From Litoribacillus peritrichatus (lineage in GTDB: Bacteria; Pseudomonadota; Gammaproteobacteria; Pseudomonadales; Litoribrevibacteraceae), in assembly GCF_039537985.1 (NCBI RefSeq), contig NZ_BAABBN010000003.1, forward strand, positions 34,559-98,558: DNA of 64,000 nucleotides, given 5' to 3'. The position numbers and the translations under genes were made by a program. The notes under the pieces were generated by a model. That model worked only from the letters and a program-made list of their open reading frames with translations, did no database searches and had not been told where the DNA came from. Every line of letters begins with the position of its first letter. Position 1 is the first letter of the stretch. This document shows, piece by piece, positions 54,488-63,300 of the stretch.

Positions 54488-55453
54488 ATGTCAGTTTTAA
54501 AACGGGCAATTGAGCGATGGTTTTCTAGTCGGTCACCTCTTACGGATCGGTCTCTGCTTTCCAATCGAAATATCTACATTATTCCCTCTCGGGCGGGGTG
54601 GCTATTGGCTGGCGTATTACTGGTGATGCTGCTGACTGCGATTAACTACCAGAACAGTTTGATTTTCGGGCTATGTTTTTGGGTGGGTAGTGTTTTTGCT
54701 GTGGTGATTTGGCATACCTGGCGGAATTTGGCGTCGATAGAGCTTTCGGTTTCGGAAGAGGTGAGTGGTTTTGTTGGTGGTACCGTTCAGATTCCTACCG
54801 ACGTGATGGCGAAAGATGCACGTTTTCACCACTCAATAGAGCTTCTCTGGCGAGAATCTGAAGCCAAGGTGTCGTTTGATTTGGATTCGGCTTTGAAGAC
54901 GGAGCGTCTTCCGTTTTCAAGCCTGCACCGAGGATGGAACAGAACCCCAAAACTGGAAATAAGAACTCAGTATCCGTTGGGCATTTTGACGGCCTGGTCT
55001 GTTGTGCAGTTAAAACATCCGGTTTTGGGATACCCTAAGCCGATTTTTGATGTGTTGCCTGCCCAGTATGCAGGAGAAGGGGATGATGAGTTTGATCAGG
55101 ACGCTCAGCCCCAAAAGCTTCAGCCTGGCAGTGATTTTTACAGTCTGATGCCTTATGTTGAAGGTGATTCTCTTAGCAAGGTGGATTGGAAGCGTTACGC
55201 TAAGACTGAGGAATTGGTAACTAAAGAATTTATCATGCCGTCGAGTGATGACCGTTGGCTCAGGGAGGATGACTTTGCAAATCTGGATACAGAGACGAGG
55301 TTGTCTGCACTGGCAGGCTGGGTGATTCGGTGGACTGAAGAGCAAAAAACATTCGGCCTTGTTTTATCCGGTCAGGATATCGGGCCGGATAACGGTGTGC
55401 TTCATCAGAATAATTGTTTACGGGCTCTAGCGTTGTTTGAGGCAAACCAATGA
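54488..55453 (+). CDS. DUF58 domain protein of the MoxR module
   Basis: 321 residues from ATG 54488 (GAGG at 5-nt spacing); in-frame GTG 54482 and TTG 54485 are alternatives. Two membrane helices near residues 35-75 are followed by a soluble domain. The DUF58 core is visible as PGSDFYSLMPYVEGDSLSKVDWKRYAKTEELVTKEF (core GDSLSKVDWKRYAKT). It is vWA-like and lacks an obvious MIDAS here. It overlaps the transglutaminase gene by 4 bp. Confidence 0.88.
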   Translation: MSVLKRAIERWFSSRSPLTDRSLLSNRNIYIIPSRAGWLLAGVLLVMLLTAINYQNSLIFGLCFWVGSVFAVVIWHTWRNLASIELSVSEEVSGFVGGTVQIPTDVMAKDARFHHSIELLWRESEAKVSFDLDSALKTERLPFSSLHRGWNRTPKLEIRTQYPLGILTAWSVVQLKHPVLGYPKPIFDVLPAQYAGEGDDEFDQDAQPQKLQPGSDFYSLMPYVEGDSLSKVDWKRYAKTEELVTKEFIMPSSDDRWLREDDFANLDTETRLSALAGWVIRWTEEQKTFGLVLSGQDIGPDNGVLHQNNCLRALALFEANQ

Positions 55454-57501
55454 AAAGCACTTTGGATATGTCTCTGCATTTATCGGCTTTACGGTGGATG
55501 TTGTTTGCTCAATTCGCTTCTATCTCGATTCACTTGCCAAGAATGCCGTGGTGGCTGACCGCCTTCATGTTGGTGTGCATTGTCTGGCGTTGGCAAATCA
55601 TTGTGGGCCGGTGGCGTTTTCCCAGTGCATTGTTGAAAACCGGGTTAGCCGTCGGTGGTATGGTTGGCATTGTTGTCTCGTTTCAGAAAGTTTCTGTTGA
55701 GGCGGCTGTTAATTTTCTGATCCTGGCTTATGGTCTGAAATTAATTGAGTTGCATACCCGAAGAGACGCTTATATTTCGCTCTTTTTGTCGTTTTTAGTA
55801 TCGGCGCTGTTCTTTTTGTTTTACACCGAGATCATTGCGGCGTCGGTGGTATTGGCCAATGCAGTGATTATTACCGCAGCTTTGATTGCCATGCACAGTC
55901 GTATTACCCAGCGGGCGTCCGTTCTGTTAAAACAGTCGGTTTTGTACTGGTTGTCTGCTGTGCCCTTGATGGTGATTTTCTTTGTGTTTTTTCCGAGAAT
56001 GTCGCCGTTTTGGTCGATTGATGTTAATCAGGGGGCGGTCACCGGCATCAGCGATAAAATAAGTCCGGGTGACATTGCGAAACTGAGTCAGTCAGACAAG
56101 CTGGTTTTCAGGGCCCGGTTTTTGGACGGTGTACCTGCCTCTCCTTCCTCATTGTATTGGCGAGCGATTGTACTGGATAATACCGATGGCCGAGGCTGGA
56201 AAGCGCATTCCAATGCCAACTACGCTGGCGCTATTGTAGACTGGTATGGCGATCAAAGCTCTGCTTGGCAGGTGTTGTTAAAACGTTCAGAAGAGACGTT
56301 GCCGTATGAGGTGATTTTGGAGCCGACCAATCAATTCTGGTTGTTCAGTCTCGATGGAAGCTTGCCAGAACAACCGCATGTGGGTCTGACTCAGGACTTT
56401 ACACTAAAATACGATAAGCCTATTCGGCAAACGTTACGTTATCAGTCTTCGATGCCGACAGCGTTGACTCGCGAACCTGAGTTATTTCAGTGGCGTCTGA
56501 GGCGTGAGCTTCAACTGCCTGATAATCACAACCCCAAAACCGAAGCATTGGCGCTTCAGATCAAAAGCAGCTCAGAAACGCCTCAGCAGTTCATCGATAA
56601 TGCCTTGAAATACTTCATCAAAAATGACTTTGTTTATACCTTGAAGCCACCCACTTTAGGTGAGAAAGCGAACGACGAATTTTTGTTTGATACTCAAAGA
56701 GGTTTTTGTGCTCATTACGCCGGAGCTCTTGCATTGATGGCGAGGTATGCGGGGATTCCTGCGCGCGTTGTGGTGGGGTATCTAGGTGGGGAATGGAATG
56801 AACAGGCCGGTTATTTAACGGTTCGGCAGTACGATGCGCATGCTTGGACGGAAGTTTGGATATCCGGTCGAGGCTGGGTAAATGTAGACCCGACTTCAGT
56901 GGTTGCGCCGGAAAGAATTCAACAGGGGTTACAGGAAGCCGTCAGTGAAGAGAATACCTTTTTAGAAGACTCATTCTTTTCTCCTCATCGCTATAAGGCT
57001 GTGGAGTGGTTGAACGACATGCGACAAACCATGGACTATCTGAGTTATCAATGGTCGTTAAATGTTGTTGGCTATGATGTTCAAAAGCAGTCTTCATTCT
57101 GGGCGGATTTGCTGAAAACTTGGGGCAGTCATGTTTGGTTGATGGTCGGTCTGCTGATTGCCTCGGCGATTGCGGGTCCTTTGGTTTTATGGCTATTGGC
57201 TCGACAATTTCGACATTTCACTGTGCGCCGTTCCGGGAAATTACGATTTGAACAACAGTTGCTTTGCTTGCTGACGGACGATGATAACGAACCCGAGCAG
57301 CAGGCGCTGCTAAAATTATCCCCCAGAAAATTGTTTGATATGCTAAAAAGCAACTATCCTGAAGAAAAGGCGCTGGTGGATTGGTTGTCTCAACGATATG
57401 AAGCACTGACTTACGGTGACTTAGCTGCCGGCAATACTGAAGAGCACAAGAAACATTGGTTGTTTATGTTAAAACGTTTGAAACAGTTGAAAGCAAATTG
57501 A
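55450..57501 (+). CDS. tgpA: TgpA-type membrane transglutaminase-like protein (DUF3488 + transglutaminase core)
   Basis: 683 residues. About five or six N-terminal helices (DUF3488, residues 1-195) hold a large periplasmic region containing a transglutaminase core, with one more helix near residues 560-580 and a short cytoplasmic tail. The catalytic triad is visible as C420 (GFCAHYAGAL), H464 (YDAHAWTEVW) and D480 (NVDPTS). In Pseudomonas aeruginosa TgpA is an essential periplasmic protein; its substrate is not known to me. It overlaps DUF58 (ATGA), completing the MoxR-DUF58-TgpA module. Confidence 0.92.
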   Translation: MKSTLDMSLHLSALRWMLFAQFASISIHLPRMPWWLTAFMLVCIVWRWQIIVGRWRFPSALLKTGLAVGGMVGIVVSFQKVSVEAAVNFLILAYGLKLIELHTRRDAYISLFLSFLVSALFFLFYTEIIAASVVLANAVIITAALIAMHSRITQRASVLLKQSVLYWLSAVPLMVIFFVFFPRMSPFWSIDVNQGAVTGISDKISPGDIAKLSQSDKLVFRARFLDGVPASPSSLYWRAIVLDNTDGRGWKAHSNANYAGAIVDWYGDQSSAWQVLLKRSEETLPYEVILEPTNQFWLFSLDGSLPEQPHVGLTQDFTLKYDKPIRQTLRYQSSMPTALTREPELFQWRLRRELQLPDNHNPKTEALALQIKSSSETPQQFIDNALKYFIKNDFVYTLKPPTLGEKANDEFLFDTQRGFCAHYAGALALMARYAGIPARVVVGYLGGEWNEQAGYLTVRQYDAHAWTEVWISGRGWVNVDPTSVVAPERIQQGLQEAVSEENTFLEDSFFSPHRYKAVEWLNDMRQTMDYLSYQWSLNVVGYDVQKQSSFWADLLKTWGSHVWLMVGLLIASAIAGPLVLWLLARQFRHFTVRRSGKLRFEQQLLCLLTDDDNEPEQQALLKLSPRKLFDMLKSNYPEEKALVDWLSQRYEALTYGDLAAGNTEEHKKHWLFMLKRLKQLKAN

Positions 57502-57575
57502 AACAGAACCGCTGAGTTTGATGTGATTAAATAATTATAAAACTTCTTCTGACGCTAAAGTTGTATCGGCTTTTT

Positions 57576-58784
57576 ATGATCAAAAAGATTTCCATTGCTT
57601 ACCTAACGCCTGAAATGTATGTGTCTGGATTTCACTGGGATCAGGACGTTGAATCATCGTATCAAAAAGAAGGTCGCATACCTGACTGGAAAACGGTTGA
57701 GCTGATTAAAAAACGGGGTGTCAAAGAACTTTTCATTGATACAGAGCGGGGCGTGGATGTTGAAGCCGGCGTTTCTCAAGATCAGATCGAAAGTGAAGGC
57801 GATCAAACCTTTGCCGCATATGCGGATGAAAAACCGGCGGTAGACAAAAAAGTCTCAACATCAGAAGAGCTTATTAAAGCACGTGAAGTTCATTCTCGGG
57901 CGAAAGGCATGATTGAAACGGCCATGCAAAAAGCATTGCACGGTGAAGATGTGGATGTGGATGGCTTTAAAGAACTGGCCAATGACTTTATCGACTCTGT
58001 TACCCGCAATCAAAATGCACTGGCTTGCTTGAGCCGTATTCGGGAAAAAGACGCTTACTTATTGGAGCACTCGATTAACGTTGGGGTGTTGATGTCGATC
58101 CTGGGTAAAGCTATGAACCTGAATCGTCAATCTTTGTTTGAAAATGTCTTGGGTGCCATTCTTCATGATATCGGTAAAATTCTGATTCCGGATGAGGTGC
58201 TGCATAAGCCTGGCAGACTGACCGAAGAAGAGTTTGGTCTAATGAAGAAACATTCGACATTCAGCCGGGATATTCTTGTTAAATCGGGAGGGCTTCCGCA
58301 AGCGTCACTCAATGTTGCATATCAACATCATGAGCGTTTGGATGGGACTGGCTACCCTCAAGGTCTTAATAAAGACACCATAAGTTTGGAAGCAAAAATG
58401 GCAGCGGTGGTGGATGTTTATGATGCGATTACTGCGGATCGCTGCTATCACAAAGGGTTACCACCCACCATTGCTTTAAAGCGGATGCTGGAATGGACAG
58501 GCAGTCACCTAGATAAAGATATTTTACACACCTTTATAAGAGCGATGGGGATCTACCCAGTTGGCTCCTTGGTTGAGTTAACCAGTGGGAAATTAGCAGT
58601 GGTGATCGAGCTTAATGCTCAAGATCAGAAACAACCGATGGTGAAAGCCATTTATCACACGAAATTTAAACGTTTTATTAAAGTTGAGTTGATCGACCTA
58701 ACGCGTAAGTCTACTGGTGAGCAGATTGTCCGACCTTCTGATCCTGTTAACTATGGCATCAATATTAACGATTTTTTAAGTTGA
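57576..58784 (+). CDS. HD-GYP domain cyclic-di-GMP phosphodiesterase
   Basis: 402 residues from ATG 57576; an upstream in-frame TTG (57561) adds five poor residues. The N-terminal DUF3391-like domain (residues about 1-110) is followed by an HD-GYP domain: metal ligands in LEHSINVGVL, H197-D198 in ILHDIGKILIP, and the hallmark HERLDGTGYPQG. All signature residues look intact, so it should hydrolyse c-di-GMP. Low c-di-GMP favours release of LapA-type adhesins, and such an adhesin gene lies 1.6 kb downstream. A functional link is inference. Confidence 0.93.
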   Translation: MIKKISIAYLTPEMYVSGFHWDQDVESSYQKEGRIPDWKTVELIKKRGVKELFIDTERGVDVEAGVSQDQIESEGDQTFAAYADEKPAVDKKVSTSEELIKAREVHSRAKGMIETAMQKALHGEDVDVDGFKELANDFIDSVTRNQNALACLSRIREKDAYLLEHSINVGVLMSILGKAMNLNRQSLFENVLGAILHDIGKILIPDEVLHKPGRLTEEEFGLMKKHSTFSRDILVKSGGLPQASLNVAYQHHERLDGTGYPQGLNKDTISLEAKMAAVVDVYDAITADRCYHKGLPPTIALKRMLEWTGSHLDKDILHTFIRAMGIYPVGSLVELTSGKLAVVIELNAQDQKQPMVKAIYHTKFKRFIKVELIDLTRKSTGEQIVRPSDPVNYGININDFLS

Positions 58785-58991
58785 AACCCTCTGCCTTTAA
58801 ATTCTAGTAACTGATTGAAACTCATATTGTTTCTTGGGTTTCTCGACGAGGCTTCAGTTTTTATTAATATCGTGATTAAAGTCCCTGTTTTTAAACTATG
58901 CTCTCTTAATTTCTGACTATACTTTGGTTGCGTGAAGCGAATGCCTTCACCTAACAGAGCATCTTAATTATTGTCAGAAAGGAACGTTATT

Positions 58992-60215
58992 GTGGAATTT
59001 AAAGATTATTTGCGAATCATGGTGGAAAAAGACGGCTCCGACTTGTATCTATCCACTGGGGCCCCAATCAGCGCAAAAATCTACGGAAAACTCGTTCCCT
59101 TATCCAAAGAACCGCTACCAGCAGGCGCTGTTAAGAAAATCGCTTATTCGATGATGGATGACGATCAAAAGCGGGACTTTGAAACCAAACCAGAAGCGAA
59201 TCTGGCCATTTCTGAGGTTGGGATTGGCCGCTTTCGGGTCAATGTTTTTTTACAGCGAAATCAATTTTCGATGGTCATTCGTACCATCAAGACCGACATT
59301 CCAAGTTTTACGGAGTTAGGCTTACCGGAAATCCTGCCAAAACTGATTATGCAGAAAAGGGGCTTAATACTGTTTGTGGGAGGAACAGGTTCGGGTAAAT
59401 CCACTTCATTGGCGTCTTTAATTGACTACCGTAATATCAATAGTTCAGGCCACATTATTACCATTGAGGACCCGGTGGAATTTGTTCATCGTCATAAAAA
59501 ATCAATAGTTAATCAGCGTGAAGTCGGGGTGGATACCAATTGCTATGAAGATGCCCTGGTTAATACCTTACGACAAGCACCGGATGTGATTTTAATCGGT
59601 GAAATTCGAACACAAGAAACCATGGAACATGCTTTGGAATTTGCGGAAACCGGTCACCTGTGTTTGTCCACTTTGCATGCGAATAATGCTAACCAAGCCA
59701 TTGACCGGATTGTTAATTTTTTCCCGGAGGAGCGACATAAGCAGTTGTTCATGGATTTGTCATTAAACCTTCAGGCGATTGTTTCTCAGCGACTGATTCC
59801 GACTAAAGACGGAAAACGTGCGGCGGCCATTGAGGTGTTGCTCAACACGCCGCGTGTTGCTGATTTGATTAAAAAAGGCGATGTGGAAGCCATTAAGGAA
59901 GTCATGAATAAGTCCGAAAACATCGGAATGCAAACGTTTGATTCCGCGCTGTTAAAGATATACAAACAAGGGTTGATTACCGAAGAGGAAGCGTTGAAGA
60001 ATGCCGACTCCCGAAATAACCTTCGTCTTAAAATCAGCCTGGACGATGACAAACCGTCTCCAGCTGCTGCGCCTCAGGCACCAAAGCCCGAATCTACCAC
60101 TGAAAATACTAAAGAAGCTCCAAAAGAAAAATCGAAGGAACAAACCTCCTTTTCTCTGAACGGGTTATCACTCATTCCTAAAGATGAAGGTGAGGACGGC
60201 GAAGAGCAGATTTAG
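58992..60215 (+). CDS. pilU: Type IV pilus retraction ATPase PilU
   Basis: 407 residues from GTG 58992 (AAAGGAA at proper spacing), giving the family start EFKDYLRIMVEKDGSDLYLS. An in-frame TTG at 58971 is less fitting. Walker A is GGTGSGKSTS, the Walker B region is DVILIGEIRTQETMEHAL, and the His box STLHANNANQAIDR is intact. PilU is preferred to PilT because of this N-terminus and its length. The last about 58 residues (from 350) are an unusual tail rich in Asp, Pro, Lys and Glu. No pilT is visible next to it. Confidence 0.9.
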   Translation: MEFKDYLRIMVEKDGSDLYLSTGAPISAKIYGKLVPLSKEPLPAGAVKKIAYSMMDDDQKRDFETKPEANLAISEVGIGRFRVNVFLQRNQFSMVIRTIKTDIPSFTELGLPEILPKLIMQKRGLILFVGGTGSGKSTSLASLIDYRNINSSGHIITIEDPVEFVHRHKKSIVNQREVGVDTNCYEDALVNTLRQAPDVILIGEIRTQETMEHALEFAETGHLCLSTLHANNANQAIDRIVNFFPEERHKQLFMDLSLNLQAIVSQRLIPTKDGKRAAAIEVLLNTPRVADLIKKGDVEAIKEVMNKSENIGMQTFDSALLKIYKQGLITEEEALKNADSRNNLRLKISLDDDKPSPAAAPQAPKPESTTENTKEAPKEKSKEQTSFSLNGLSLIPKDEGEDGEEQI

Positions 60216-60316
60216 CCGTAATTACGACTAAAAATACTGTTAACAAACGGTTACTTAAATTCTTTAAGGTATGTACCTAGGTACAATAGTATAACTTGAT
60301 GAATCTGTTATGTTGG

Positions 60317-60341
60317 CTCTCAATTGGAGAACTATTGAGAG
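60317..60341 (+). promoter_or_regulatory. Leader hairpin overlapping the adhesin ribosome-binding region
   Basis: Perfect 8-bp stem CTCTCAAT (60317-60324) / ATTGAGAG (60334-60341) with a 9-nt loop TGGAGAACT. The right arm contains the GAGAG that is the best-placed Shine-Dalgarno sequence for ATG 60349, and the loop contains a GGAG. Pairing could limit ribosome access. A 12-bp palindrome GTACCTAGGTAC lies upstream at 60273-60284. Confidence 0.55.
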
Positions 60342-60348
60342 ATCAGAC

Positions 60349-63300
60349 ATGGCACAAGTTATTGGTAACGTTACCTTTATTATTGGAACAGTGATTGCTG
60401 TTGATGCGGCGGGCAATGAGCGTCAACTACAGCTCGGTGATTCGGTTTATCTTGGTGAGAAAATTGTCACTCAAGGTGAAGGCAGCCAAGTTATGGTTGG
60501 TCTGTCTAATGGTGAGAGCTTAGCGTTAGGTCGCCAAAGCGAAGCATTGTTGGATCAAGACCTCCTGGATTTGAGCAGTTATGGCCTCGAAGATGAACTT
60601 GCCAAAGCCGAGTTGATTCAGCGCCAGTTACTTGAAGATCCAAACTTCGACCCCTCTCAATTAGAAGCTACGGCTGCTGGTGGTGAATCCGCTGGTGGTT
60701 TTAAGTCCGTTCCTGTCATTCTTCATCATGACTATGATCTCCTATATAACGTTAATTCAGACGCGAATCTTACTTTGCCAGGCCAGGATTCTCGGGTAGA
60801 TTCTCTCCAGTCGCCCGATATTTCTGAACTTGATCCTCTGATTGCCAACCCGGAATTAACCTCTGCTAATCAATTCAGTGTCAATGAAGACACTGCATTT
60901 ACAGGACGTTTTGACGCTGAAGACCCGGACGGCGGCAGCGTCACCTTTGAGTTAGGTTCTGTTCCTGAAAATGGCTCTGTTGCGCTTAATCCCGATGGTG
61001 AGTTTGTTTATACACCTACCGCAGATTATAACGGCAGCGATCAGTTTGAAATCATAGTGACGGACAGCCAAGGCAATCAGACGACGCAAGTCATTGATGT
61101 TACGGTGAATGCCGTGGACGATGCGCCTCGAGCAGACGAGGAATCCGACTTAGGCTCCATCAATGAAAGTACTCAAACCACCATTGATCTCAATAACTTG
61201 TTTGAGGAAGTCGATGGTGAAGCCATTACGATCACGCTTCAGGATGGACAAAATTTACCGGAAGGTTTGACCATCTCTGAGTCTGGCCTTTTGCAGGGCG
61301 AACCTTCTGTACCTGGTGACTATGAATTTGTTGTCGTGGGAACGGATGAATCCGGTAACTCAACCGAAACCAAGTTAACGCTGACGGTTGTTGAAGCAAC
61401 GAACGACGCGCCTGTGTTTATCGGTGAAAGTAATCTTGGGTCATTTGATGAAGCTGCAAACTTATCCATTGGTCTAACAACCGATTTCACGGACGAAGAG
61501 AACGACCAGCTGACCTTTGAAGTGTCCGCTGGCAGTGATTTACCTGCAGGGCTGACGTTGACTGAAAATGGCACGCTCTCTGGTAGCCCAACGATTCCAG
61601 GCGATTACGAGTTTACCGTTGCTGTGAGTGACGGTGCGGGAAATACTGTTCTTCAAACCTACGTTATTACCGTAGAAAACACTTTGCCTCCTGAAGCACC
61701 GAGCGCTGTGATTTCGGACGATGGCTCAACCATCAGTGGTTCCGCTGAGGCGAATACCACCATAGTTATTGAGTTGCCTGGTGGTGCTGTGATTGAAACA
61801 ACGGCGGATGCGAACGGCAATTACCAGGCGACGTTGGAGCCGGCTCTTACCAACGGCGAAACCGTTTCAGTCACCGCAAGCGATGAAGTCGGAACATCCC
61901 CGTCCGTAACTGCCGATGCACCGGATACTACGGCCCCTGAAATTAATGATGGTGATGTCACTATCACTGACAATGGTGATGCAGTCACAGGGCGTACAGA
62001 ATCTGGCGCGACGGTAACGATTACGGTCCCTGGTGCAGTAACTCCGATTGTGGTCATTGCAGATGAAAGCGGAGACTTCACAGCTGAGTTATCCCCGGCG
62101 CTTGTTGATGGTGAAACTGTTGCGGTTGATATCAGTGATGAAGCAGGCAATAGCTCAGAAACCAGTGTCAATGCCCCAGACTTGAATGCCCCTGACGCAC
62201 CGACAGCAACGGTTGCTGTGGACGGCTCGAACGTCAGCGGTACCACAGAACCAAATGCTTCAGTAACCGTCACTTTACCCAACGGCAATGAACTGACCAC
62301 CACGGCGGACGATAACGGCAACTACACGGTGGACCTGACCCCAGCCTTGGTCGACGGCGAACAAATTTCAGTTACTGCCTCCGATGATGGCGGCGAATCG
62401 CAAGCTATCACGACCAACGCGCCAGACTTGAATGCCCCTGACGCACCGACAGCAACGGTTGCTGCAGACGGCTCGAACGTCAGCGGTACCACAGAGCCAA
62501 ATGCTTCAGTAACCGTCACTTTACCCAACGGCAATGAACTGATCACCACGGCGGATGATAACGGCAACTACACGGTGGATCTGAACCCAGCCCTGGTGGA
62601 CGGTGAACAAATTTCAGTTACTGCCTCCGATGATGGCGGCGAATCGCAAGCTATCACGACCAATGCGCCAGATTTGAATGCCCCTGACGCACCGACAGCA
62701 ACGGTTGCTGCGGACGGCTCGAACGTCAGCGGCACCACAGAACCAAATGCTTCAGTAACCGTCACTTTACCCAACGGCAATGAACTGACCACCACGGCGG
62801 ACGATAACGGCAACTACACGGTGGATCTGAATCCAGCTTTGGTGGACGGCGAACAGATTTCAGTCACTGCCTCCGATGATGGCGGCGAATCGCAAGCTAT
62901 CACGACCAATGCGCCAGATTTGAATGCGCCTGACGCGCCGACAGCAACGGTTGCTGCAGACGGCTCGAACGTCAGCGGTACCACAGAAGCGAACGCTTTA
63001 GTAACCGTCACTTTACCCAACGGCAATGAACTGACCACCACGGCGGACGATAACGGCAACTATACGGTGGATCTGAACCCAGCCTTGGTCGACGGCGAAC
63101 AAATTTCAGTTACTGCCTCCGATGATGGCGGCGAATCGCAAGCTGTCACGACCAATGCGCCAGATTTGAATGCGCCTGACGCGCCGACAGCAACGGTTGC
63201 TGTGGACGGCTCGAACGTCAGTGGCACCACAGAACCGAACACTTCGGTTACCGTGACCTTGCCAAACGGTACGGAACTGACCGCCACGGCGGACGATAAC

